From Caulobacterales bacterium (GTDB lineage Bacteria; Pseudomonadota; Alphaproteobacteria; Caulobacterales; Caulobacteraceae): 64,000 bases of DNA. Positions within the stretch are counted from its first letter, which is position 1; each line of letters starts with the position of its first letter. Both the position numbers and the translations under genes were made by a program. The notes under the pieces are model-generated. The model did no database searches. It saw only the letters and a program-made list of their open reading frames with translations, and was not told where the DNA came from. This document shows positions 26,942 to 35,351 of this stretch, in pieces. The DNA lies in NCBI GenBank assembly GCA_017302105.1, contig JAFLCS010000007.1:29950-93949 (forward strand). The letters run 5' to 3'.

Positions 26942-27289
26942 GTGAGAAAACGCTTCATCGTTTTAGGTCTGGCGGCGGCCGTGTCCGCCTTTTTTGGTGC
27001 CGCCGTCATGGCCCGACCGGTCGGCGAGGTCCGCTTCAGTATCCAGAATGGCGGTAGCAGCGACCTCAGTGCATTCAGCCTGTCACGTCCAACCTCGGAA
27101 GCCTGGGGTATGGATCGACTGGGCGGCGCGGCCATAGCGCCTGGTGGTTCGACCGTCATCGTCCTGCAACCCAGCCTCGGTGGGTGCCTCTATGACATGA
27201 AGGCGAGCTTCACGAGCGGTGGAGACGCACGGCTTTTCGCAGTCGATGTGTGCCGGTTGAACGGGGCCGAGATCATTCTTACCGATTAG
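26942..27289 (+). CDS. Small exported protein of unknown function
   Basis: 115 aa from GTG 26942 with GGGGGG about 8 nt upstream; the ATG at 26918 lacks a ribosome-binding site. The signal peptide is RKRFIVLGLAAAVSAFFGAAVMA. The mature domain ends with GGCLYDMKASFTSGGDARLFAVDVCRLN, two Cys spaced for one disulfide in a beta fold. I recall similar small exported proteins in Caulobacterales, but no named family was recognised. It sits alone between the Nudix gene and the M16 peptidase. Confidence 0.6.
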   Translation: MRKRFIVLGLAAAVSAFFGAAVMARPVGEVRFSIQNGGSSDLSAFSLSRPTSEAWGMDRLGGAAIAPGGSTVIVLQPSLGGCLYDMKASFTSGGDARLFAVDVCRLNGAEIILTD

Positions 27290-27366
27290 TGAGCCATCTT
27301 CGGTTGCAATCGGCTGCTTTCGCGTCAGGTTGAATGCCCTTCTTCCGTGAAAGTTGAGCCTCGTCC

Positions 27367-30258
27367 ATGCGCCTGACTACCGCCCTCGCTTCTGCGTCCG
27401 TCCTGGTTCTCACGGCCTGCGCAGGGGTTCCTGCCAGCCAGCCGCCAGCTCCAGTCGAGGTTGAAGCTTCCGTCCCGGCCGCCCCGGTCGGGACGCCGGC
27501 CACCCTGCGGCCATCGCGCACCGCCTGGGCCCAGGACAGCAGTGACATTGCGCCGGATCCCGCCGTCCGGTTCGGGACCCTTCCCAACGGAATGCGCTAT
27601 GCCCTCATGCACAACCAGACGCCGCCAGGTCAGGGCTCGTTGCGGCTGCGCGTCGATGCCGGCTCACTGATGGAACAGGACGACCAGCGAGGCCTGGCCC
27701 ATTTCATCGAACATATGGCCTTCAACGGCACGACGAACGTACCGGAAGGCGAGCTTCTGCCGATCCTGGAGCGCCTCGGCCTCGCCTTCGGCCCGGACAC
27801 CAACGCCTTCACCAGTTTCGACCAGACGGTCTATCAGCTGGACCTGCCGAACACCGACGCAGAGACCGTCGACACGGCCCTGATGATCATGCGCGACATG
27901 GTGTCGGGTGCGACGCTCGACGCCGGGGCCATCGACCGCGAGCGTGGCATTGTCCTGTCCGAGGAGCGCACGCGCGCCAGTCCGGGGATGCGCAGCGCCC
28001 AGGCCAATTTCGACTTTCTGATGCGTGGCCAGCGGGTTCCGGGCCGTTTCCCCATCGGCGAACCAGAGATTCTCTCCAGCGCCCCACGCGAGCGTTTTGC
28101 CGCGTTCTACAATGCCTATTATCGACCCGAACGCACGACCTTGGTGGCGGTCGGTGATTTTGACGTCGACACCATGGAAGGCCGCATCCGCAGTGCCTTT
28201 GCCGATTGGAGCAACCCCCATCCTGACGGCCCCGAACCCGATCTTGGCGCGGTCGCGGCGCGTCAGCCCGAGGCCTTCATCTTCAGTGAACCCGGGGCAG
28301 CCAACATGGTCGAGATGGCCTGGGTCGCGCCGCCGGACCAGACCGCCGACAGCGCTGCGCTGCGCCGGCGCGAGTTGATCCAGAGCCTGGGCTTTGCAGT
28401 TTTCAATCGGCGTCTTCAGCGCCTGACACGCGGGGACAATCCGCCGTTTCTATCGGCCTCCGGCTCGCGTTCGACGCTGTTCGACAGCCAGGACCAGGTG
28501 TCCTTCACAGCCGGCTATCGACCCGGCGGCTGGGCTGAGGCCCTGGCTGCCCTGGACCAGGAACGGCGTCGAATCCTGGAACACGGCATCTCGGCGGAGG
28601 AGCTCGCTCGCGAAGTGGCGGAATATCGGACCAGCTATGAGAGCTATGTCGCCGGAGCTTCAACCCGCACGACGCCGGCCCTGGCCGACGGCATTACCGA
28701 CTCGGCCCACGATCAGACGGTCTATTCCGCGCCCTCGATGAGCCTCGCGCGCTTCAACGCCACCGTCGAGGGCCTGACGCCCGAGACGGTCATGACCGAG
28801 CTGCGGGCGGCCATGCAGGGGGACGGACCGCTCCTCTTCGTCTCATCGCCAACGCCCATCGAAGGCGGCACCGAAGCCGTCATGGCGGCCCTGGCGCGAT
28901 CTCAGGCGGTGCCTGTCGCGGGGTCCGAGCAGGCTCAGGGTCAGGCCTGGCCCTATACCCACTTTGGCCCGGCCTCAGCGGTCGTGGAGCAAACCGAGAT
29001 CACAGACCTCGGCGTCACCTCCGTCCGGTTCGAGAATGGCGTCCGCCTCATCATCAAGCCGACCGACTTCCGCGACGACGAGGTTCTGGTCGCGGTCAAT
29101 CTGGCGGGGGGGCGGCTGGCCATGCCGAATGACCGGGTGCCGCCGACCTGGGCCGCAGGATCGGCCCTGATCGAGGGTGGACTGGGCCAGATCAGCCGGC
29201 AGGACATGGAGGCCGTTCTGGCCTCGAATGTGGTGACGACCCGCTTTGGCCTGGGCGACGGAGACTGGACGCTGAGCGGCTCGACCCGCCCCGAGGATCT
29301 GGACATCCAGCTTCAGGCCCTGGCCGCCTACTTGGCCGATCCGGCCTTCCGGCCCCAAGCGTTCGAGCGGGTTCGTACGGCCTATCAGGCGGCCCTGCCA
29401 CAGGCGAACGCGACACCGGGCGGCGTCTTCGGCCTGCAGGCGTCACGCCTGATGCACGAGGGCGATGCCCGCTGGGCCGTGCCCAGTCTGGATGAGGTCG
29501 CCGCAGCCCAGCTGGACGATCTTCAGGCCCTCCTCGTGCCGGTTCTGGGGTCGGCCCCGATCGAGGTCGTCGTCGTCGGCGACATCGACCCTGACACGGT
29601 CATTCGCTCGGTGGCTTCCACTTTCGGCAGCCTGCCTGCACGCGGCGAAGCTCCGGCCTCCGTTAGTTCCGTTCGCTTTCCGTTGGGGGCACCCCCCGTC
29701 ACCCTGACGCACCAGGGGCGCGCGGACCAGGCGCTCGGCTTCCTGGCCTGGGCAACGACGGACGCGCGGTCTGACGTCTATCAGTCGCGGGTTCTCAGTG
29801 TGCTGGCAGCGGTTCTCAGGCTGCGTCTGACCGAAGAACTCCGTGAAGGGCAGGCCGTGACCTATTCGCCCTCGGCCGGCTCCAGCCCGAGCTGGGACAT
29901 TCCCGGCTACGGCTATTTGTCGGCGGCGATCGAAGCCCCGCCTGAGCGGCTCGACGGCTTCTTTGCGGATGTCGACCGGATCGCTGGCCAGTTGAGAGAT
30001 ACACCCGTCACCGCCGATGAGCTGGATCGCGCGCGTCGCCCCATCGTCGAGTCGGTCCACCGCGGGCGCAACGGCAATGGCTACTGGATAGGCAACCTGT
30101 CGGGCCTGCAGACCGAGCCGAGCCGGGCCCCGGCAATTCGGACCCTCGTCTCGGATCTGGAACGGGTCACGCCCGAAGACCTTCAGGCGGCGGCGCGTCT
30201 GTATCTGACGCCCGACCGGTCGTGGCGCGCGCGCGTGGTGCCCGAGGCCACCCCGTAG
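27367..30258 (+). CDS. M16 family zinc metallopeptidase, lipoprotein
   Basis: 963 aa, the two-repeat pitrilysin/insulinase architecture. A lipoprotein signal (LVLTAC, lipidated Cys 18) and a Pro/Ala-rich tether place it in the periplasm. The active motif HFIEH (112-116) and a distal Glu at 192 (ERGIVLSEE) form the HxxEH-X75-E zinc site. The second half (from about residue 550) contains a degenerate, inactive-looking repeat. It probably degrades misfolded or signal-derived peptides. The preceding 77 nt hold no clear promoter. Confidence 0.9.
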   Translation: MRLTTALASASVLVLTACAGVPASQPPAPVEVEASVPAAPVGTPATLRPSRTAWAQDSSDIAPDPAVRFGTLPNGMRYALMHNQTPPGQGSLRLRVDAGSLMEQDDQRGLAHFIEHMAFNGTTNVPEGELLPILERLGLAFGPDTNAFTSFDQTVYQLDLPNTDAETVDTALMIMRDMVSGATLDAGAIDRERGIVLSEERTRASPGMRSAQANFDFLMRGQRVPGRFPIGEPEILSSAPRERFAAFYNAYYRPERTTLVAVGDFDVDTMEGRIRSAFADWSNPHPDGPEPDLGAVAARQPEAFIFSEPGAANMVEMAWVAPPDQTADSAALRRRELIQSLGFAVFNRRLQRLTRGDNPPFLSASGSRSTLFDSQDQVSFTAGYRPGGWAEALAALDQERRRILEHGISAEELAREVAEYRTSYESYVAGASTRTTPALADGITDSAHDQTVYSAPSMSLARFNATVEGLTPETVMTELRAAMQGDGPLLFVSSPTPIEGGTEAVMAALARSQAVPVAGSEQAQGQAWPYTHFGPASAVVEQTEITDLGVTSVRFENGVRLIIKPTDFRDDEVLVAVNLAGGRLAMPNDRVPPTWAAGSALIEGGLGQISRQDMEAVLASNVVTTRFGLGDGDWTLSGSTRPEDLDIQLQALAAYLADPAFRPQAFERVRTAYQAALPQANATPGGVFGLQASRLMHEGDARWAVPSLDEVAAAQLDDLQALLVPVLGSAPIEVVVVGDIDPDTVIRSVASTFGSLPARGEAPASVSSVRFPLGAPPVTLTHQGRADQALGFLAWATTDARSDVYQSRVLSVLAAVLRLRLTEELREGQAVTYSPSAGSSPSWDIPGYGYLSAAIEAPPERLDGFFADVDRIAGQLRDTPVTADELDRARRPIVESVHRGRNGNGYWIGNLSGLQTEPSRAPAIRTLVSDLERVTPEDLQAAARLYLTPDRSWRARVVPEATP

Positions 30259-30261
30259 TCG

Positions 30262-30300
30262 GCTCAAGAAAAAGACCCCTGAGCCGAAGGCTCAGGGGTC
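30262..30300 (-). terminator. Strong hairpin terminator between convergent genes
   Basis: Perfect 12-bp stem GACCCCTGAGCC / GGCTCAGGGGTC with a 3-nt loop (30274-30300). On the minus strand it is followed by TTTTTCTT (30265-30273), so it terminates the Cys/Pro-rich gene; on the plus strand it lacks a T-tract but may also stop the peptidase transcript. Confidence 0.85.
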
Positions 30301-30388
30301 AAGGCGCTCAGGTTGTCGACACCGTGCCGACGCCCCAATCTCTCAAATCATGCCTGACGCTCGCCTGAACACGATACGCAGGCCCGCG

Positions 30389-31330
30389 TCAGTGGACGCG
30401 CCCACCGACACCGCCGTCGAACACGACGCTCATGCCGGAGTATGTCTCCACGACGGTTTCCTCGCGGTACTCTTCGTACAACTCTTCGCGGATCATGGTC
30501 AGGACGAACTCACCGGCTCCAAAACGGCGCAGCAGGCTGCGCTCGAAACAGTCGCGCTCCTGAGTCTGCACCCGGCATTCCACCATGCCGCCAGCGCTAT
30601 GATACAGGGCCTCGCCGGCACGGCAGCTGATGGTCTGGCCTCCGTCGAAGTCAAAGGCCCCGCCCTCGTAGTCGGCATAGGTCACCAAGAGCGATGAGCC
30701 GGCGATGCAGCGATACAGTTCGCCCTCATAGTCATCACGAATGTCCCTGTCCGGCCGGATCCGGGACGCGGGATGCGGGACGCTACGGGCGTCCATGCAC
30801 ACCGCCCGAATAACGACCCGACGCTCCATCCGGCGGCGCTCCTGATAGGGCACGCGCACGACGCGCGCCGGCCCCTGGACCACCAGATTGTTCATCATGG
30901 TCGGGGCTGCATAGGCCACCGAGTTGCCGCCATAGCCCCGGCCATAGCCGATGGAGGAGCGTTCACCGCGCGACACTGAAAAGCTGTCGACCCGGCCCTG
31001 GGCGCGCGCATAGGCCGAGGCCGAAGCATCGTTGGAAATGTTGACATTGATATTGATGTCCGGGCCGTCGGGACCATCGCAGTCGTCTCCACCGTCATCG
31101 CAAGGCGGCGGCGGGCAATCATCCTCACAGGGCGGGGGCGGGCACCCATCATCGCACGGCGGCGGCGGTGGCGGCGGCGGCGGCGGCGGCGGCGGGCACG
31201 GATCCGGGCATGGCGGCGGCGGGCAGGTGCCGGGGCAGGACGACTGCGCGGCAGCACTGTCGGCGACCGACATGACCGTCATCGCCGCCAGGACCGGCAG
31301 GCCCCATTTGATCAAAAGGCGCACCATCAT
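30389..31330 (-). CDS. Exported Cys/Pro-rich low-complexity protein
   Basis: 313 aa. A signal peptide ends DSAAAQ (about residue 29), then comes a Cys/Pro/Asp-rich segment with at least five CPPPPC-like units and a run of 13 prolines, then an Asn/Asp stretch (DGPDININVNI) and a globular C-terminal domain of about 200 residues. That domain holds VPYQERRRMERRVVIRAVCMDA, YRCIAGSSLLVTYAD, CRAGEALYHSAGGMVECRV and further Cys. It is predicted to be secreted or envelope-anchored. The Pro run would stall ribosomes without EF-P. I do not recognise the family. Two Met codons at the start leave a one-residue ambiguity. Confidence 0.7.
   Translation of the reverse strand: MMVRLLIKWGLPVLAAMTVMSVADSAAAQSSCPGTCPPPPCPDPCPPPPPPPPPPPPPCDDGCPPPPCEDDCPPPPCDDGGDDCDGPDGPDININVNISNDASASAYARAQGRVDSFSVSRGERSSIGYGRGYGGNSVAYAAPTMMNNLVVQGPARVVRVPYQERRRMERRVVIRAVCMDARSVPHPASRIRPDRDIRDDYEGELYRCIAGSSLLVTYADYEGGAFDFDGGQTISCRAGEALYHSAGGMVECRVQTQERDCFERSLLRRFGAGEFVLTMIREELYEEYREETVVETYSGMSVVFDGGVGGRVH
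31158..31196. repeat. GGC trinucleotide microsatellite encoding poly-proline
   Basis: About twelve tandem GGC triplets, with one interruption (GGT), in the gene of the Cys/Pro-rich protein. On the coding strand they are CCG codons for the Pro run. Slippage in units of three would change the Pro count without a frameshift. Confidence 0.8.
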
Positions 31331-31459
31331 CGCCGTCTCCGCAAGTCTGGACTGCGCGCCGGGCGCGGTCCCTCAACGAATCATTTGACGGACAAAGCGT
31401 TTCCTTTCCGTTAGCCAGTCGGCCCGGTCCTTGCGGCAACGCCCGTCGAGGAGCCTGCC

Positions 31460-31999
31460 GTGTTTCATCCTGGGACGACGCGACTGATCGCCTGCTGGAA
31501 CGCCCTGGATGCCGGGCGAACGCCGCCGCGCACGCGCTTCGACCCGCTGGAGACGGCTGATCTGCTGCCGCAGATGTTCCTCCTCGCACGCGAAGACGAT
31601 CGACTGGCCTTTCGCATCGCCGGCGAAGCGTTACGTGATCTGTACGGTCGGTTGCTGAAAGGCTCGGACATCTTCGACCTGTTCTCCTCGCCAGCCCGCC
31701 CCCTGGCGCGGCGCGCCGCCTTGCAGGCGGTCCGCGACGGGCAGCCCATGGTCCTCCTCGCCACAGGTCGCAGCGAAACGGGTGCGCAAATCCCCCTGGA
31801 AATCCTCTTGGCACCCATGCTGGGAGCAGGCGGCACACCGGACCGCCTCATCGGCCTGGTCCAGCCGACGGCAACTCTCACCTTGCTCGAAGGACGCCCT
31901 GTTCAGGAGACGAGCATCCGCATGGCCGCCCCCGCCGGCAGCAAGCCCGCCAGGCCCCCGCTTCGCCTCGCCGCCCTCGACGGCCAGCGCCTAGCCTAG
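31460..31999 (+). CDS. PAS domain protein (PAS_5 family)
   Basis: 179 aa from GTG 31460 with GAGGAG upstream. Begins [29 protein letters not shown], followed by [29 protein letters not shown], the typical PAS_5 (DUF1457) beginning. A single PAS domain without kinase or output parts acts in Caulobacter as a protein-protein regulator (for example MopJ), but assignment of that role here is inference. The C-terminal 60 residues are less conserved and basic. A TTGACG at 31384-31389 might be the -35 site, though its -10 is weak. Its stop overlaps the convergent carbonic anhydrase by CTAG. Confidence 0.75.
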   Translation: MFHPGTTRLIACWNALDAGRTPPRTRFDPLETADLLPQMFLLAREDDRLAFRIAGEALRDLYGRLLKGSDIFDLFSSPARPLARRAALQAVRDGQPMVLLATGRSETGAQIPLEILLAPMLGAGGTPDRLIGLVQPTATLTLLEGRPVQETSIRMAAPAGSKPARPPLRLAALDGQRLA

Positions 32000-32523
32000 A
32001 TGGGCCGAAGGTCGCGCGCGTACCGCTTCCAGTTCGCCACATAGTGATCGGCCGACGCCTTCAGGAAGGCCGCCTCAACCTCCCCCAGCTGGCGGATGAC
32101 ACGCCCCGGGGCCCCGACGACCAGGCTGTTGTCAGGAATGACCTTGCCTTCGGCGATCAGCGCGTGAGCCCCAATGATGCAGTTCCGACCGATCACCGCC
32201 CGGTTCAGCACCGTCGCCCCGATGCCGATCAATGACCCGTCGCCGACCGTACAACCATGCAACATGGCCTTGTGGCCGACCGTCACATCGGCACCGATCG
32301 TCAGGGGGACGCCCTCATCGGTGTGCAGGACCGAGTTGTCCTGGATGTTGGATCGCTCACCGATGGTAATCGGATCATTGTCGCCGCGGACGACGACGCC
32401 GAACCAGACACTTGCATCCCTCTGCAGAATCACGTCGCCTATGAGGGTTGCGTTCGGTGCAATCCAGTATTCCCCCTGTGGCGGAAGCTGAGGTTTTTTG
32501 TCACCGAGTTGATATATTCCCAT
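31996..32523 (-). CDS. Gamma-class carbonic anhydrase-like hexapeptide protein
   Basis: 175 aa from ATG 32523. A left-handed beta-helix made of hexapeptide repeats (for example [37 protein letters not shown]). Zinc-ligand positions His 67, 84 and 89 ([16 protein letters not shown]) fit the gamma-CA/YrdA group. It may hydrate CO2 or act in another metal-dependent reaction, since many homologues lack measured activity. It shares the intergenic region 32524-32822 with divergent phoH. Confidence 0.85.
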   Translation of the reverse strand: MGIYQLGDKKPQLPPQGEYWIAPNATLIGDVILQRDASVWFGVVVRGDNDPITIGERSNIQDNSVLHTDEGVPLTIGADVTVGHKAMLHGCTVGDGSLIGIGATVLNRAVIGRNCIIGAHALIAEGKVIPDNSLVVGAPGRVIRQLGEVEAAFLKASADHYVANWKRYARDLRPI

Positions 32524-32773
32524 CACTTCCACGCTTTATTTGCCGTTTCATCAAATGAAATGGCTTTAACCGCTCGTAAACCACGATAGCATCAAAGTCA
32601 TTCCACGATTCGAGAGCGCCTGCTTTCGGGTTTGTAACCGGGGCCTCCCGCTCCGGTCAGGCGAGGAGAACGGCGTGTCGCCTTCAGTTCGCCGGCGGGT
32701 CTGGCCGCCGACTGATCCTGGCGCAGGGGCCCCCGGCCCTCACCCGTTCGAGTCACTTCCTTTCATCCTGTCG
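32524..32773. promoter_or_regulatory. Divergent leader region of gamma-CA and phoH
   Basis: About 250 nt with no supported gene. A palindrome TTTCAT-CAA-ATGAAA lies at 32546-32560, 23 nt upstream of the gamma-CA start. At 32566-32580 is TTAA-N7-TAAA, one mismatch from a CtrA full site (TTAA-N7-TTAA). The right half is GC-rich with small inverted repeats and ends in the terminator at 32774-32806. An unrecognised small RNA running rightward to that terminator is possible. A GTG-initiated frame at 32675 has no stop before phoH and is not convincing. Confidence 0.35.
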
Positions 32774-32806
32774 AGGGCGAGCCGAGTGCGGCGTCGCCCT
32801 TTTTTC
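32774..32806 (+). terminator. Intrinsic terminator just upstream of phoH
   Basis: Arms AGGGCGA (32774-32780) and TCGCCCT (32794-32800), with inner GCCG/CGGC and an AGTG loop, followed by TTTTTC. It ends about 17 nt before the phoH ATG and on the same strand, so a transcript coming from the left would stop unless read through. Fits an attenuator or the 3' end of a small RNA in the 250-nt leader. Confidence 0.75.
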
Positions 32807-32822
32807 TTGTCTGGAGCCAGCG

Positions 32823-33569
32823 ATGTCCAAGCGTGCGGTCAAGCGTCAGTCCCGTGAATCCTATGAGGACGTCAAGGTCCGCCGGATGCCGAACGACCGA
32901 GGCGGCTGGTCACCACTGGGGGCCAACGACGAGGCCCGTGACCAGGCCTATCTCAAGACCATCAAGCCCAAGTCCGACGGCCAGGTCCAACTGCTGAACG
33001 CCATCGACAGCCGTAGTCTGGTCATGGCGCTTGGACCGGCCGGCACCGGCAAGACCTATCTGGCCGTGGCCAAGGCGGTCGAGGCCCTGGAAGCCGGCAA
33101 GGTCGGGCGCATCGTCCTCTCCCGCCCGGCGGTCGAGGCCGGCGAGTCCATCGGTTTCCTGCCAGGTGCCATGGAGGACAAGCTGGCCCCCTATCTGCGT
33201 CCTCTCTACGATGCCCTGTCGGATCGGCTGTCGATGAAGCGGGTCGGGCATCTGATGGCCGAGGGCCTGATCGAGATCGCGCCGGTGGGCTATATGCGCG
33301 GGCGCACCCTGAACAACGCCTTCGTGGTGGTCGATGAGGCCCAGAACTGCACCTACACCCAATTGAAGATGCTGCTGACCCGCCTGGGCTGGCACTCGAC
33401 GATGGTGGTGACCGGCGATCCGCACCAGTCCGATCTGCTGCCGGGTGTCTCGGGGCTTCTAGACATCGCCGAGCGGCTTGAAGCCGTGCCTGAAATCTCC
33501 GTCGTCCGCCTGGCCGAACAGGACATCGTGCGCCATCCCCTGGTGGCAAGCATGATCGGGGTGCTCTAG
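32823..33569 (+). CDS. phoH: PhoH-like ATPase
   Basis: 248 aa. Walker A GPAGTGKT at residues 71-78; a SRPAVEAGESIGFLPG block and FVVVDEAQNCTYTQLKMLLTRLG (Walker B), then VVTGDPHQSDLLPG. The PhoH family are cytoplasmic P-loop ATPases, some with RNA helicase/RNase links. The E. coli gene belongs to the Pho regulon; no PhoB box was seen here. ATG preceded by TGGAG. A terminator hairpin lies 17 nt upstream, and its stop overlaps the convergent HAD gene by CTAG. Confidence 0.9.
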   Translation: MSKRAVKRQSRESYEDVKVRRMPNDRGGWSPLGANDEARDQAYLKTIKPKSDGQVQLLNAIDSRSLVMALGPAGTGKTYLAVAKAVEALEAGKVGRIVLSRPAVEAGESIGFLPGAMEDKLAPYLRPLYDALSDRLSMKRVGHLMAEGLIEIAPVGYMRGRTLNNAFVVVDEAQNCTYTQLKMLLTRLGWHSTMVVTGDPHQSDLLPGVSGLLDIAERLEAVPEISVVRLAEQDIVRHPLVASMIGVL

Positions 33570-34261
33570 CCGACCCGGTCCACCCATGCCGGCAATTTGC
33601 TGATCGACTCCAGCGCCGCAAACCTCGGCTCGCTCTCGGGCGCGTCGGCCAGTTCGTGGGCCCAGGTGATGACGTAGGGAATGTGGGCGGCCCAGGCGCC
33701 GGCCTGGATGGCGGGCAGGACGTCAGACTTCATGGAGTTGCCGGCCATGACGGCCTCCGCCGGTCCGGTGCCATGGCGGTTGAAGACCGTCCGATAGGTG
33801 TCCGCCGTCTTCTCCGAGACGATCTCCACCCCGGCGAACAAATCGCCCAGACCCGACGCCGCCAGCTTGCGCTCCTGATCCAGCAGATCGCCCTTGGTGA
33901 TCAGGACCAGCCGGTACCGTTCCGATAGCTCGGCCAGGGCCTCGTCCACGCCCGGCAGCGGCTCCACCGGATGGCCCAGCATCTCACGCCCGGCCGCCAG
34001 GATCTCACTGATGACGCGGGGGGGCGGACTTCCCCCGGTCAGTTCCATAGCCGTCTCGATCATCGACAGGGTGAAGCCCTTGATGCCGTAGCCATAGAGC
34101 CGAAGGTTGCGACGCTCGGTCGCCGCCAGCCGATCCTCGATCGTCTCCCGGTCACCATGCTCGCCCAGCATCTCGGCGAACCGGTCGTGGGTCAGACGAA
34201 AGATTGTCTCGTTGTGCCAAAGGGTGTCGTCGGCATCCAGACCGACGGTGGTGATGGGCAT
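33566..34261 (-). CDS. HAD-superfamily hydrolase
   Basis: 231 aa from ATG 34261 with ACGGAG upstream; the long upstream frame is not HAD-like. Motif I DADDT (residues 9-13), a helical cap (LTHDRFAEMLGEHGD...NLRLYGYGIKG), motif II LVLITKGD, and motifs III/IV around SEKTADTYRTVF and MAGNSMKSDVLPAIQAG. It belongs with phosphoglycolate-phosphatase or YjjG-like members. Substrate unknown. Divergent from the Rieske gene (94 nt apart). Confidence 0.8.
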   Translation of the reverse strand: MPITTVGLDADDTLWHNETIFRLTHDRFAEMLGEHGDRETIEDRLAATERRNLRLYGYGIKGFTLSMIETAMELTGGSPPPRVISEILAAGREMLGHPVEPLPGVDEALAELSERYRLVLITKGDLLDQERKLAASGLGDLFAGVEIVSEKTADTYRTVFNRHGTGPAEAVMAGNSMKSDVLPAIQAGAWAAHIPYVITWAHELADAPESEPRFAALESISKLPAWVDRVG

Positions 34262-34355
34262 GGGCGGCTCCGTTACGCCGCCTGGGATAGATGAGCCGCT
34301 CCGCTGCGCCAAGGGCGCATTGACGGCCTGGCTCCAGCCAGCCAAGCATCCGTCC

Positions 34356-35351
34356 ATGCAGCGCACCTTGCCCGCCCGCCTGTACGGCGATCCCGACGCC
34401 TACGCCCGCGAGCGCCAGGACGTCTTCGCTGCCACCTGGCTGTTCCTGGGCCATGAGGCCGAGGTGCCCGGCCCCGGCGACTGGATCGCCGCCGACATCG
34501 CCGGGCATCGCCTGTTCGCCGTGCGTGGCAAGGACGGTCTCCTGCGTGCCTTCCACAACGTTTGCCGCCACCGGGCCGGACCGCTGGTCCAGGGTCAGAG
34601 CGGGACCTGCCCCGGCGAACTCACCTGCGCCTATCACGGCTGGCGCTATACGCTGGACGGGCGGCTGCGATCCGCCGTCGGCTTCGGCCCGGCCGACGGG
34701 TTCGATCCGCGCGACCTGGGCCTGATCGGCCTCAAGCTTGAGGTCTGGCGCGACCTCATCTTCGTCTCGATGGCCGAGACGCCGCAGGAGTTCGCCGCCT
34801 TCATCGCCCCGCTGGAAGAGCTGATCGACGCGCGCGGTCTGACCATTCCTGGTCCGGCCCTGCGCCGCTCGCACGACATCGGCTGCGACTGGAAGGTCTA
34901 TGCCGAGAACTATCTGGAGAGCTACCACATCAGCGCCGTCCATCCGGCCCTGAGCCAGGAGCTGGGGGCAGACTATGCCGTCACCCTCCACGGTGATCTG
35001 GTCATCCAGGAAAGCGTGGCCCAGGGCGATGGACCGCAAGCCGGGCTGTGGGGCTGGCTATGGCCCAATCTGGCGGTCAACATCTATCGCGACGGCGCCA
35101 TGATCGAGCGTATGGTCCCGGTCGGTCCGGGCCGCACCCGGCTCGACTATCTGTTCCTGCGCGACGACGGCCCCGACGCTCTGAAAGACGCGCTGGAGGC
35201 CTCCGACCGCCTGACCGCCGAGGACGCCGCCATCTGTGAAGCGGTCCAGGCCAACCTGTCCGCCGGCGCCTACGATACCGGCGTCCTCAGCCCAACCCAC
35301 GAGGCCGCGGTGGCGTGGTTTCAGGCCCGCTTATCGGAGATCCATCGATGA
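34356..35351 (+). CDS. Rieske non-heme iron oxygenase, alpha subunit
   Basis: 331 aa from ATG 34356 (weak ribosome-binding site). Rieske 2Fe-2S ligands Cys 70, His 72, Cys 91, His 94 (VCRHRAG...CAYHGW). The catalytic domain begins near residue 160, with the mononuclear iron ligands in NYLESYHISAVHPAL. It is close in type to ring-hydroxylating or quaternary-amine (CntA/YeaW-like) monooxygenases. No reductase or ferredoxin gene is adjacent. Its stop overlaps the APC transporter start (ATGA), so the transporter may import the substrate. Confidence 0.85.
   Translation: MQRTLPARLYGDPDAYARERQDVFAATWLFLGHEAEVPGPGDWIAADIAGHRLFAVRGKDGLLRAFHNVCRHRAGPLVQGQSGTCPGELTCAYHGWRYTLDGRLRSAVGFGPADGFDPRDLGLIGLKLEVWRDLIFVSMAETPQEFAAFIAPLEELIDARGLTIPGPALRRSHDIGCDWKVYAENYLESYHISAVHPALSQELGADYAVTLHGDLVIQESVAQGDGPQAGLWGWLWPNLAVNIYRDGAMIERMVPVGPGRTRLDYLFLRDDGPDALKDALEASDRLTAEDAAICEAVQANLSAGAYDTGVLSPTHEAAVAWFQARLSEIHR

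Noticed and set aside
31158-31196. GGC repeats as a CRISPR or mobile-element repeat
   Set aside because: Simple trinucleotide microsatellite in frame with a coding region; no spacer structure.
32620-32670. Possible SRP RNA-like GGTCAGG in the phoH leader
   Set aside because: Lacks the conserved GGAAGGAAGCA-type loop and proper length or stem; also no 6S or RNase P features recognised.
32740-32770. CCCGTTCGAGTC, a tRNA T-arm-like stretch in the phoH leader
   Set aside because: The flanking bases do not pair as a T stem and no acceptor or anticodon arm is present.
32675-32857. 60-codon GTG frame overlapping the phoH start
   Set aside because: No stop before phoH, and it spans the terminator hairpin; more likely non-coding leader.
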